A stretch of 64,000 nt of DNA, taken from contig NZ_AOLJ01000028.1 of the NCBI RefSeq assembly GCF_000336775.1, positions 217,184 through 281,183 on the forward strand, given 5' to 3'. The notes beneath the pieces are model-generated. The model searched no databases and was not told the DNA's origin. It saw only the letters and a list, made by a program, of their open reading frames with translations. Shown piece after piece: positions 53,996-61,802 of this stretch. Positions within the stretch are counted from its first letter, which is position 1. Every line of letters starts with the position of its first letter. The position numbers were made by a program, and so were the translations under genes. Source of the stretch: Haloferax gibbonsii ATCC 33959. GTDB lineage: Archaea > Halobacteriota > Halobacteria > Halobacteriales > Haloferacaceae.

Positions 53996-54163
53996 CTATT
54001 CGAACCGCTGGAACGGCTCTTGACAGTCGTTACAGAAGTGCATCGACCGGCACAGTCCCGGCCCCTTCGGATGCTCGCGGACGGTGTTCGTGCCGTCGCA
54101 GTACGGGCACTCCGCGCCCGACGTTTCGCCCGTCGTCTCGGTGCTGGGGTCGAAGCGGCGCAT
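53996..54163 (-). CDS. Stand-alone PaaD-type zinc-ribbon protein
   Basis: A 55-residue protein with four cysteines in two pairs, CPYC (19-22) and CNDC (44-47), plus an EPFQRF C-terminus. Bacterial PaaD ends with just such a zinc beta-ribbon (…CxxCxEPF…). Here that domain is a separate gene 3 bases after the stop of the PaaD core, a split arrangement of the bacterial fusion. It may help assemble or stabilise the PaaABC oxygenase. It is the last gene of the paa operon. Confidence 0.8.
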   Translation of the reverse strand: MRRFDPSTETTGETSGAECPYCDGTNTVREHPKGPGLCRSMHFCNDCQEPFQRFE

Positions 54164-54166
54164 CGC

Positions 54167-54610
54167 TCACACCCCCAGTCCGAACTCGCGGAGGGCCTCG
54201 CGGCCCGCCTCGGTCACCATGTCGACGGTCCACTCCGGCGTGAACCGGAGTCGCACGGACGCCTCGTCGACGCCGGCCGACAGAATCGCGCACTGCACGT
54301 CGTTTTCGAGGTAGTCGCGCGCCGGACAGCCGGTGTAGGTCAGCGTCATCTCGACGATGCCGAGCGTCTTCGCCTCGCCGTCTTCGCCCTCCCGCTCGAC
54401 GACGCGAACGTCGTAGATGAGACCGAGGTCGACGATGCTCACCGGCATCTCTGGGTCCTCGATTTCGTAGAGGGCGTCCCAGATGTCGGCTTCGACGCCC
54501 GCGGCTCCGACGCCCGTCTTCGGGAAGCCCTCGGGGACCTCGCCGTCGGCGTACTCCGTGTAGCCGCAGGCGGTCGCCTCGGGCGCGTCGTCGGCGCTCA
54601 CGTCAGACAC
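54167..54610 (-). CDS. paaD: Phenylacetyl-CoA epoxidase assembly protein PaaD core (DUF59/MIP18-like)
   Basis: A 147-residue MIP18/DUF59-family protein: IWDALYEIEDPEMPVSIVDLG, then TLTYTGCPARDYLENDV with the conserved Cys. In bacteria PaaD is needed for the multicomponent phenylacetyl-CoA epoxidase, probably in metal-cluster assembly. I chose a GTG at 54610 that overlaps the paaC stop by 8 bases; an ATG at 54652 would overlap paaC by 50 bases. The bacterial C-terminal zinc ribbon is not in this protein but in the next ORF. Confidence 0.85.
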   Translation of the reverse strand: MSDVSADDAPEATACGYTEYADGEVPEGFPKTGVGAAGVEADIWDALYEIEDPEMPVSIVDLGLIYDVRVVEREGEDGEAKTLGIVEMTLTYTGCPARDYLENDVQCAILSAGVDEASVRLRFTPEWTVDMVTEAGREALREFGLGV

Positions 54611-55421
54611 GCTCCCTGCCGATTCTCGCCGGCTCGGGCGCTTCGAGCTCATCGTACGTCCGCCGGAACTCCGCGGCCAGTTCGTCCCAGTGGTCGGTGT
54701 GGGTGCCGTCGCGGCCGCGGGCGCTCGGGCGCTCGACCTCGTCGGGTTCGGGCACGTCGAGCCCGAGCGATTCGAGGTACGGGATGACCGTCTCCAGCCA
54801 CTCGATGCGGAGGTCGGCGGTAGACATCGTCCGGAAGCCGTTGTCGACGATCGCCGCCTCGTGTTCGGGCTCGGCGAAAAGCGAGAGCGCGTGGGGGAAC
54901 AGCCGGTCGAGCGCGTCCTGCACCCGGTCGCGGCTGTCGCCCTCGGCGAGGCGGTCGAGCCAGCTCTGGGCGTTTTCGAGGTGGTAGCGCTCCTCGCTCA
55001 GCACCTTGCCGACGCGGTCGGCGAGCGGCGCGTAGCTGGTGTCGACGAGCGCGTCGAGGCGCAGGCGCTCGGCGGCGTCGTAGAGGTAGCTCCGCAGGAC
55101 GACGTCGGCCCAGTCGCCCTCCGCGAACGGGAGTTCGACCAGCGTGGCGTGCCTGAACTCGTCGGCGGGGCGCTCCCAGATGAGTTCCGCCTCGGTGTGA
55201 CCGAGCTCTTCGAGCAGGTCGTACCACAGCCGAGCGTGGCCGAACTCGTCCTGTGCGACGTTCGCCAACGCGAGGTCGGATTCCAGCGTCGGCGCGTAAA
55301 TCTGCCACTCGATGAGGCGCTCGCCGTGGACGTACTCGTCGTCCGCGAGGCGGAACAGCAGCTCTTCGAGCGCGGCGCGCTGTTCGGCGTCGAGGTCTTC
55401 GGGGTTGAGCGTCGCTGGCAT
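54603..55421 (-). CDS. paaC: Phenylacetyl-CoA epoxidase subunit PaaC
   Basis: A 272-residue ferritin-like subunit that pairs with PaaA but is structural rather than catalytic. The early segment LLFRLADDEYVHGERLIEW and the NVAQDEFGHARLWYDLLEELG stretch match PaaC. It lies 2 bases after the paaB stop. Start at MPATLNPEDL, matching the family. Confidence 0.9.
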   Translation of the reverse strand: MPATLNPEDLDAEQRAALEELLFRLADDEYVHGERLIEWQIYAPTLESDLALANVAQDEFGHARLWYDLLEELGHTEAELIWERPADEFRHATLVELPFAEGDWADVVLRSYLYDAAERLRLDALVDTSYAPLADRVGKVLSEERYHLENAQSWLDRLAEGDSRDRVQDALDRLFPHALSLFAEPEHEAAIVDNGFRTMSTADLRIEWLETVIPYLESLGLDVPEPDEVERPSARGRDGTHTDHWDELAAEFRRTYDELEAPEPARIGRERV

Positions 55422-55423
55422 GG

Positions 55424-55744
55424 TTAGCTGTCCGCCTCGAGCGATTTCTCCACGTCGGCCTGCTCGGCCTCGCTTTCGGCGACTTCCGGCGCGGCCGGTT
55501 CGATGTCCGTGTACGAGGTGGCCCAGCGGTAGGTCTTGTCGGTCGTCCCGCCGAAGCTCGTCTCGTCGGCGTCGATTTCGCCGATTTCGTCGTGCGGGAC
55601 GACCCACAGGCTGTGGGTCTTCATCCGCCGGCCGTGCTGGACGGCCGCGAACTGGAGCGCCAGCTCGCGGTCCGGCGCGTGGACGTTGCCGCAGTGTTTG
55701 TGGTACGCTCCCGGTTTGTCCTGTCTGAACACTTCCCAAATCAT
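55424..55744 (-). CDS. paaB: Phenylacetyl-CoA epoxidase subunit PaaB
   Basis: A 106-residue subunit of the ring epoxidase. MIWEVFRQDKPGAYHKHCGN, then NVHAPDRELALQFAA and SLWVVPHDEI are typical of PaaB. It bridges the PaaAC sub-complexes. Between paaA (5-base gap) and paaC (2-base gap). The C-terminal ~25 residues are an acidic tail. Confidence 0.9.
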   Translation of the reverse strand: MIWEVFRQDKPGAYHKHCGNVHAPDRELALQFAAVQHGRRMKTHSLWVVPHDEIGEIDADETSFGGTTDKTYRWATSYTDIEPAAPEVAESEAEQADVEKSLEADS

Positions 55745-55749
55745 GGTTC

Positions 55750-56694
55750 TCAGTCCGCCGCCTGCGGGGTTCCGGCCCCCGACGCGCCCTCCCAGCCGTG
55801 CATCGATTCGCGCACCCACTCGACCGCCTCCTGTGCCTGTGCCCGGGAGTTGATCTGCTCGTGGCTCCCCTCGGAGGCGTTCTTGGCGATGGTCCAGAAC
55901 TCGTCCCAGTTCAGGTCGTCCTCGTTGACGTGGTAGGTGTCGAGTTCCTCGTCGTACTCGATGCGCGGGTACTCGGGGACGACGAGGCCGTACTTCTCGG
56001 CCTTCGGGACGTACGTGTCGAGGAAGGTGTCGCGCAGTTCGTCGTTGGACTTCGTCTTCAGGCCGACCTCCTGGGCGAAGTCGTTGTGGACGGACTTGTC
56101 GTTGGTCGGGCCGAAGAACTGGATGATTCGCGGCCACCACGTCTCGAAGGCGGCCTGCGTCTTCTCTTGGGTCGCCTTCGACCCGTTCATCAACTCGGAG
56201 AGCATGGACTCGCCGTGTTTGACGTGGAAGCCCTCCTCGAAGCACACTTTGTCCATCGCGTGGGCGTACGGCGTCCACGACGTGTTCTTGAGCGTCGCCT
56301 GCCGGTGCATGGCCGCACCGTCGACGAAGAAGGCTATCATCGGCACCTCGTGCCACGACTCCATCGGGTAGTGGAAGCAGTTGAGGAACTTGCCGTCGCC
56401 GCGGGCGAGTTCGTCCAGCATCTCGTCGCGCGTCTTGACGCCGAGGGACTCGGCCGCGCGGTAGAGCAGTTGCGCGTGGCCGATTTCGTCCTGTACCTTC
56501 GCCGAGAACGCCAGCTTTCGGTCGATGCTCGGCGCTTGCCGGATGAACGGCTTTTCGAGGTAGCCGCCCATCACCTCGCTGTTCGCGTGGAACTGAATCA
56601 TCCGCGTCGCGGCCTTGCGGTACTCCTCGGGCATGTCGTCTTTCGGAGCGAACTGCCGCGGGCCCGCTCGTTCTTTGACGGTTTCGAGGTCCAT
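55750..56694 (-). CDS. paaA: Phenylacetyl-CoA epoxidase catalytic subunit PaaA
   Basis: A 314-residue di-iron oxygenase that epoxidises the aromatic ring of phenylacetyl-CoA. The ferritin-like ligand motifs are visible: QDEIGHAQLL (first ExxH) and CFEEGFHVKHGESM (second ExxH). It is the first gene of the minus-strand paaABCD operon, transcribed from a promoter carrying the shared TATCA-N4-CTATCATC motif and a TTATAGAT box 20-27 bases upstream. An in-frame ATG 21 bases upstream is less likely because of that promoter. Confidence 0.93.
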   Translation of the reverse strand: MDLETVKERAGPRQFAPKDDMPEEYRKAATRMIQFHANSEVMGGYLEKPFIRQAPSIDRKLAFSAKVQDEIGHAQLLYRAAESLGVKTRDEMLDELARGDGKFLNCFHYPMESWHEVPMIAFFVDGAAMHRQATLKNTSWTPYAHAMDKVCFEEGFHVKHGESMLSELMNGSKATQEKTQAAFETWWPRIIQFFGPTNDKSVHNDFAQEVGLKTKSNDELRDTFLDTYVPKAEKYGLVVPEYPRIEYDEELDTYHVNEDDLNWDEFWTIAKNASEGSHEQINSRAQAQEAVEWVRESMHGWEGASGAGTPQAAD

Positions 56695-56697
56695 TGG

Positions 56698-56716
56698 TCT
56701 ATCAGGAACTATCATC
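56698..56716. promoter_or_regulatory. Candidate phenylacetate-regulon operator, paaA
   Basis: TCTATCAGGAACTATCATC, with the same TATCA-N4-CTATCATC core as the paaK site at 43344. It lies between the TATA-like box and the ATG of paaA, in the divergent region with the Bat-type regulator at 56786. Confidence 0.6.
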
Positions 56717-56755
56717 TATAACTACTTACGAATTGACCCGTCCATGGCCTGCCTT

Positions 56756-56763
56756 TTTATATC
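56756..56763 (+). promoter_or_regulatory. TATA-like box for the Bat-type regulator
   Basis: TTTATATC, 23-30 bases before the ATG at 56786; it selects this ATG over one at 56774, which would be too close to the box. Confidence 0.6.
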
Positions 56764-56785
56764 CGTGCCGCGTATGCACACGCCG

Positions 56786-57424
56786 ATGATAGCGGAGTGC
56801 CTGGTGGCCGAGTTCCGAATCGACGGCGACGACTGCCCCCTGGCGCGGGCGACCGACGCGGTTCCAGTCGCGGTCGACGCGAACGCGCCGCAACTCCGCG
56901 CCGACGGCAACGTCCTGCTTCACTTTTCGGCCCCCGCGGACGACCGACTCCCCGAGGCCCTCGACGCCGACGACGCCATCCGCTACCTCCACGTCACCCG
57001 CGGCGACGACACGTACACCTTCCGCTGTCTCTCGAAACACCCCTGCGTCGTTCACGAGCTCGTCGACGCCGGCTTCCTCGTCGAGTCGATGCGGTACGAC
57101 GACGGCGGCGCGACGATGCGCGGGGCGGTCGTCGGCTACGACGTGCTCCGCGGCGTGATGGAGACGGCCGGCGGCACCGTCGGTATCCAACTCCAGCGCG
57201 TCTACCCCCTCCGGGCGGACGAGGAATCGCCCATCGGTCGGGCGTGGGACCTCACGCCCGCGCAGGAAGCCGCCCTCCGGGCGGCCGTCGAGATGGGGTA
57301 CTTCGACCTCCCCCGGAGTATCACGGCTCGGGACGTGGCGGACGAACTCGGAATCAGCAAGTCGGCGTTCCTCGAACGGCTCCGCCGGGCGCAACAGTCG
57401 GTGTTCGGGGCGCTGCTCGCATGA
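56786..57424 (+). CDS. Bat/HTH-10-family transcriptional regulator
   Basis: A 212-residue archaeal regulator with an N-terminal Bat-type sensory domain (MIAECLVAEFRIDGDDCPLA at the start) and a C-terminal HTH-10 domain (about 160-212; LTPAQEAALRAAVEMGYFDLP, ARDVADELGISKSAF). It is divergent from paaABCD over 91 bases and so is the likeliest candidate to bind the motif shared by paaA and paaK. That assignment is inferred from position only. Confidence 0.85.
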   Translation: MIAECLVAEFRIDGDDCPLARATDAVPVAVDANAPQLRADGNVLLHFSAPADDRLPEALDADDAIRYLHVTRGDDTYTFRCLSKHPCVVHELVDAGFLVESMRYDDGGATMRGAVVGYDVLRGVMETAGGTVGIQLQRVYPLRADEESPIGRAWDLTPAQEAALRAAVEMGYFDLPRSITARDVADELGISKSAFLERLRRAQQSVFGALLA

Positions 57425-57505
57425 GCCGGGACCGCGGCCGACTCGCTCGGCTCGCCCGGCGGTCCGCCGGCGAGGCTATTTACCCCGCGTCCCCGTAGCG
57501 CGGGT

Positions 57506-58270
57506 ATGCGAGTCGACGACGCCGACGGCGTCCGGACCGTGACGTTCGACAGACCCGAGGCGAAAAACGCGTTCACCGCCGACGTGGCCCGAGAGCTCTC
57601 GGCGGCGCTCGAAGAACTGACGCCCGAGGCGTTCGACGCCGCGGTGATAACCGGCGACGGCGACGCCTTCAGCGCCGGCGGCGACATTCGGGCGATGGCC
57701 GAGCGCGACGAGACCGCCCGCGAGGCCTACGAGCGCGTCCGCGGCACCCTCGGCCGCGTCGCCGAGGCGATTCTCACCGCTCCGGTGCCGGTCGTCGCCC
57801 GCGTCAACGGCGACGCCGTGGGCGCGGGGACCTCCGTCGTCGCCGCCTGCGACTTCGCCTACGCCGCCCGCGACGCTCGGTTCGGCGCGTCGTTCGTCAA
57901 CGTCGGTCTCGTCCCCGACGCGGGCGCGACGGTGACGCTCCCCCGGTTGGTCGGCCTCCGGGCCGCGAAGGAACTCGCCTTCACCGGGAAACTCATCTCG
58001 GCCGAGCGCGCCGCCGAACTCGACCTCGTGAACGAGGCGGTCGCCGCCGCCGCCCTCGACGCCACCGTGGACGAGACGGTAGAGACGCTCGCCGCACAGC
58101 CGACGGAGACGCTCGCGCTGGCGAAGGAAGCGATACACGCGAATCTCGGCCGGTCGTGGACCGACGGCCTCGAACGCGAGGCGCACGCGCAGACCCTCGC
58201 CTACGACACCGACGCCCACGAGGAGGGCGTTTCCGCGTTCTTGGAAAAGCGGCGGCCGGAGTTCGACTGA
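57506..58270 (+). CDS. Enoyl-CoA hydratase/isomerase family, PaaG-like
   Basis: A 254-residue crotonase-fold protein. The two hydratase glutamates are replaced (GAGTS and FVNVG where GGGCE and PEINLG are usual), while VPDAGATVTLP contains an Asp in the position used by PaaG-type 1,2-epoxyphenylacetyl-CoA isomerases. A ring-opening isomerase role next to paaABCD is therefore plausible; crotonase-type substrate range is wide, so this is not certain. ATTTACC about 25-31 bases before the ATG fits a leaderless promoter. Confidence 0.8.
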   Translation: MRVDDADGVRTVTFDRPEAKNAFTADVARELSAALEELTPEAFDAAVITGDGDAFSAGGDIRAMAERDETAREAYERVRGTLGRVAEAILTAPVPVVARVNGDAVGAGTSVVAACDFAYAARDARFGASFVNVGLVPDAGATVTLPRLVGLRAAKELAFTGKLISAERAAELDLVNEAVAAAALDATVDETVETLAAQPTETLALAKEAIHANLGRSWTDGLEREAHAQTLAYDTDAHEEGVSAFLEKRRPEFD

Positions 58271-58325
58271 GGACGCCGGTCCCGGCCCGTTTCGTCTCGT
58301 CTCGGCCGTCCCGTTCTGTCCCGCC

Positions 58326-59201
58326 TCAGTCGAGGCCGAGGAACCGTTCCGCGTTCTCCCAGAGGAGCTTTCGCTTCACCTCCTCGGAGGCGTCGAAGTG
58401 CTCCTCGAACGACTCGAACCACCGGCCCGGCCGAATCATCGGGTAGTCGGTGCCGAACATCACCTTGTCCTGCAGGACGGTCTTGGCGTAGTGGAGCACC
58501 TGCTCGTCGATGTACTTCGGGAGCCACCCCGAGAGGTCCATGTAGACGTTGCCCTTCTGCTGGCAGATGGCGAGTTGCTCTCTCTCCCACGGGTACGCCG
58601 GGTGGGCGATGAGAATCTGGAGGTCCGGATGCTCGGCGGCCACGTCGTCGATGAGCATCGGGTTTCCGTACTTGATTTTCAGGCCGCGACCGCCGGGCGA
58701 GCACGCGCCGAGGGTGGAGTTCCCGCCGTGGAAGACGACCGGCACGCCGAGGTCCTCGATAGTGTCGAACAACTCCGCGTGCTCGTCGTCGCTCGGGTCG
58801 AACCCCTGTGCGATTTGCTGGAACTTGAACCCCGAGAGACCGAGGTCTTCGACGCACCGAACCGCCTCCTCGACGCAGTCGTCTTTCAGGGGGTCAACGC
58901 TCCCGAAGCCGACGAAGAAGTCGGGATGGTCGTCTCTCACTTCGGCCACGTAGTCGTTCGGAACCGGCGGATTTCCGGTGTTCGTCTCGGCGTCCCACCC
59001 GAGGAGCACCGCCCGCCCGATGTTGTGCTCGCGGTACTCGGCTATCATCTCCTCGTAGCTCCACGTCTCCATCTCCGCGCCGAACCTGTTCGCCGCGTCC
59101 CGCATCATCTCGCCGCCGGCGTCTTCGAGGAACTCCGCGGTCGGCTGGTGGGCGTGCGTGTCGATGATGCGCGGCTCGTCGAGCCAATCCAACACGGTCA
59201 T
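58326..59201 (-). CDS. Amidohydrolase-2 (ACMSD-like) family protein
   Basis: A 291-residue metal-dependent hydrolase or decarboxylase. The IIDTHAHQP motif (about 14-22) gives the first metal-binding histidines; further segments HPDLQILIAHPAYPWEREQL and FGTDYPMIRPGRW match the amidohydrolase-2/ACMSD group, many of which decarboxylate aromatic acids. Convergent with the PaaG-like gene. It may process an aromatic acid connected to the island, but the substrate is unknown. Start at MTVLDWLDEPRI. Confidence 0.83.
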   Translation of the reverse strand: MTVLDWLDEPRIIDTHAHQPTAEFLEDAGGEMMRDAANRFGAEMETWSYEEMIAEYREHNIGRAVLLGWDAETNTGNPPVPNDYVAEVRDDHPDFFVGFGSVDPLKDDCVEEAVRCVEDLGLSGFKFQQIAQGFDPSDDEHAELFDTIEDLGVPVVFHGGNSTLGACSPGGRGLKIKYGNPMLIDDVAAEHPDLQILIAHPAYPWEREQLAICQQKGNVYMDLSGWLPKYIDEQVLHYAKTVLQDKVMFGTDYPMIRPGRWFESFEEHFDASEEVKRKLLWENAERFLGLD

Positions 59202-59344
59202 TCGTGTATGACTGTCGCGGAGCGATAAAAATCGAACGGACGGAGCCAACCGAATGATGGCGCGGCGGCGTTGGCGTACCGCCACGGGAGGCGATTCGAC
59301 GCGCAGCCCAATCAGTCACCGGCCAATCCGGTTAGGCTCGCCGC

Positions 59345-60247
59345 TCAGTCGTCGTCTCGGTTCGAACCCTCCCTTTCGTCCTCGGCGAGGGCGCGCGTTC
59401 GCGGGTCGATGGCGGGGTCACGCTGCTGTTTTCGAGCGCGACGCTTCGCCGCCCCGACGAGCGAGTCGTCGCCCGATTGCGTCTCGACGAACGTCTCGTC
59501 GCCGATGGCGCTCTCTGCGATGTCTCGAAGACTTCCGAGTTTCTCGCGGTCGCCCGGTGACCGACCCCGGTCCCGCCCGTCGCCGCGTCCCGACCCGTGG
59601 ACGCCTTCATCCGACGACGCGAGCTGAGTGAACTGCGTCGCGTCCGTTATCAGCAGCTGTACTTGGTCTTTCGCGCGGTAGTGGTGGTCCTTCGCACCGG
59701 CGAACTCGAACCGCGCGCCCTCGCCGAGGTACGGGTGGCTCACGCCCTCGGGGACGACGAACACGACGCCTTCGGGTGCGCTCTCGTCGGTGAGGTAGCC
59801 GAGGATGTCCGGCGTCTCGGGGTCGTTCTTGTTGACCCACGAAACCTCGTCGACGGTCGCCTCCACCGTCACGTACGCCCCGCTCCCGGTGAGTTCCGAG
59901 AGCGTTCGGGTCGGATTCCGAGTCTCGGTGTCGCCTGAATCTGTGTTCGAGGCCGCAACTCCGTCCCGATTCGCCGACGATTCCGTGGCCTTGGAACTCG
60001 AGCTCGATGGGTCGTCTCCGATTGAGGCGAAAAGGTAGTTCACCTCGTTGCCGCGCCCTCTCATGTAATTCGAGACGGTGATACTGACTCGTTGGGGGCC
60101 CGACGAAGCCGAGAGCGAGCTGTCGTCCTCAAAGATACATTTCACGTCAGATTCGGACTCGGCTGATTGTAGAAACCACGCACCGTCGCGCTCTTCGACG
60201 GTCACCTCTCCCGTCGAACCCGATTCAGCGAACCAGTCCGTTGACAT
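59345..60247 (-). CDS. Hypothetical protein with OB-fold-like domain
   Basis: A 300-residue acidic protein. Residues about 124-215 (GSGAYVTVEATVDEVSWVNK through DQVQLLITDATQFTQ) resemble the OB fold of haloarchaeal replication protein A-type single-stranded DNA-binding proteins. The N-terminal ~80 residues form a beta-rich unit I do not recognise; the C-terminal ~80 are charged and probably disordered. Start at MSTDWFAESGS. Function unknown; single-stranded nucleic acid binding is possible. Confidence 0.65.
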   Translation of the reverse strand: MSTDWFAESGSTGEVTVEERDGAWFLQSAESESDVKCIFEDDSSLSASSGPQRVSITVSNYMRGRGNEVNYLFASIGDDPSSSSSKATESSANRDGVAASNTDSGDTETRNPTRTLSELTGSGAYVTVEATVDEVSWVNKNDPETPDILGYLTDESAPEGVVFVVPEGVSHPYLGEGARFEFAGAKDHHYRAKDQVQLLITDATQFTQLASSDEGVHGSGRGDGRDRGRSPGDREKLGSLRDIAESAIGDETFVETQSGDDSLVGAAKRRARKQQRDPAIDPRTRALAEDEREGSNRDDD

Positions 60248-60665
60248 ACCATCGGTTCGAACCCGAAAGAACATATGTGTTTCTCAGATTAGAGAACCGA
60301 ATCCGGGCGGGCCGGTAGTCCGACTTCGTGTCCGGGACATCGATCGGACCCTATCTTCTCGCCGACCGACTGGTCCGGGGGAGCGTTGAAAAACAATATT
60401 ATTCGAACACTTTCTCAAAAGAAGACAGCGCGTCGCCGGGCAGTCTCGCAACAGATATTTAGATAAACTACCTTTCAAACCTATATTATGTTTCTGACTC
60501 TACTGTCGGTGCCCTGAAAAAGCGGTCTGATATCGGGTGTGAGCGCAATTCAACTCGGAATAAAAAGACGAGTGTTTCAGAAACTCTCTATGATTTATTT
60601 TACTTCGGTCGTTATAACGCGCATCAGGAATCCTATGCCACTCCCGATTTGGTGTGTCGGTTTTA
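60248..60665. other. AT-rich intergenic islet
   Basis: About 420 bases without a convincing gene; the central ~280 (about 60380-60660) are much more AT-rich than the surroundings, with repeated A/T runs. A short plus-strand ORF (60539-60727) encodes a basic, hydrophobic peptide unlike the acidic proteins around it. Remnant mobile DNA, a transfer junction or an untranslated regulatory region are possible; no inverted repeats or transposase fragment were evident. Confidence 0.5.
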
Positions 60666-61271
60666 TTATTGCTCTATTCCTCTCCGCGGATACGACTGCG
60701 CGCCACCCTTCGTGTTCCGCGCAATAATCGTCGCCGTCGCGGAGCGTCGGTCGTCGCGGAGTTCGGTCGACTCGTCGTAGTAGAGTACGGTGAGGTCGAG
60801 ACAGGCCCGGAGCAGTTCGTTGGAGTCGAAACGGTATCTGTCGGTGCTCGGCCCGACCGTCGCCGGCGGGTCGGCCCGCAGGTGGTGCTGGTAGAACAGG
60901 ACGCCGCCGGGTTTCAGCGCCGCTTTGATGTCTGCGAGGCGGTCCAGCGTCCGGAAGTAGCTGATGGTGACGAGGTCGTACGTCGACTCGGAGAAGTCGT
61001 AGGCCGTCGCATCGGCCTGAATCGTCTCCACGCGGTCGGCGAATCTGCGGGACCGAGCGCGCTCGTCGATGATACTGAGCCCCTCACCCGACTGGTCGAG
61101 CGCGTCGACTCGATAGCCGTTTTCTGCGAGGAAGAGCGCGTTGCGGCCGTTTCCGGCCGCCACGTCGAGGGCGCGACCCTCGGGCAGTTCGTCGAGGTAC
61201 GACCGTAACACCGGCGACGGCTCGGGGTCGGTCGGGTACGTTCCGGTCCGGTAGCGCTCGTCCCACTCCAT
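60666..61271 (-). CDS. Class I SAM-dependent methyltransferase
   Basis: A 201-residue methyltransferase. Motif I ALDVAAGNGRNALFLAENG (about 34-52), the acidic end of strand 2 (VDALDQS) and the post-I region AFLAEN...VETIQADA are typical. It resembles the TehB/UbiE-like small methyltransferases; substrate unknown. The C-terminal end runs into the AT-rich islet, so the last ~12 residues are less certain. Confidence 0.83.
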   Translation of the reverse strand: MEWDERYRTGTYPTDPEPSPVLRSYLDELPEGRALDVAAGNGRNALFLAENGYRVDALDQSGEGLSIIDERARSRRFADRVETIQADATAYDFSESTYDLVTISYFRTLDRLADIKAALKPGGVLFYQHHLRADPPATVGPSTDRYRFDSNELLRACLDLTVLYYDESTELRDDRRSATATIIARNTKGGAQSYPRRGIEQ

Positions 61272-61433
61272 AGGGGCGCTACGCGGACCGCCGTGTTCAA
61301 GCTACGGCGTCGTTCCCGGCGGACGGGACGGCGTCGAACGCCCGTGCGACCGACGACGGTCGGCGGGCCGTCGGTAGAGCACCGGGCCGCCGGAAGCACC
61401 AGCGCTTTCCGCGCCAGCGACGTGGGGAGAGCC

Positions 61434-61802
61434 GTGACCACGATTCGCCCCGACGAACTCGACGCCCGCCTCGCCGACGGCGACGACCCTTTCGTCCTCG
61501 ACATCCGCCCCGAGTCGAACTACCAGCGCGGCGCAATCGAGGGGAGCCGCAACGTCCCCGTCTACGACGACCTCCGGTCGGGCGACGACGCCTCGCTTCG
61601 AGGTCGGCTGGACGAGATTCCGCGGGACCGCGACGTGGTCGTCGTCTGTAAGATGGGCATCGTCGCGAAGCGGGCGACGGGGCTCCTCCGCGAGGAGGGA
61701 TACGACGCGGCGACCCTCGCGGGCGGCATGAGCGGGTGGAACGGCTACCAGCGGGGGTCGCTGGGCTACAAACTCCGGTCGCTCATCTGGCGACTGTTCT
61801 GA
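61434..61802 (+). CDS. Rhodanese-like sulfurtransferase
   Basis: A 122-residue single rhodanese domain with active-site Cys in VVVVCKMGIVAKRAT, preceded by FVLDIRPESNYQRGAI. It transfers sulfane sulfur or acts as a phosphatase-like regulator. I start at a GTG (61434), which gives the natural domain N-terminus; the open frame extends 47 codons upstream but that part is Arg-rich and unlike the family. Its end overlaps the convergent hydrolase gene by 20 bases. Confidence 0.8.
   Translation: MTTIRPDELDARLADGDDPFVLDIRPESNYQRGAIEGSRNVPVYDDLRSGDDASLRGRLDEIPRDRDVVVVCKMGIVAKRATGLLREEGYDAATLAGGMSGWNGYQRGSLGYKLRSLIWRLF

Noticed and set aside
60539..60727. Short plus-strand ORF encoding a hydrophobic basic peptide
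   Set aside because: Composition unlike haloarchaeal proteins, no promoter or conservation signal, located in an AT-rich islet.
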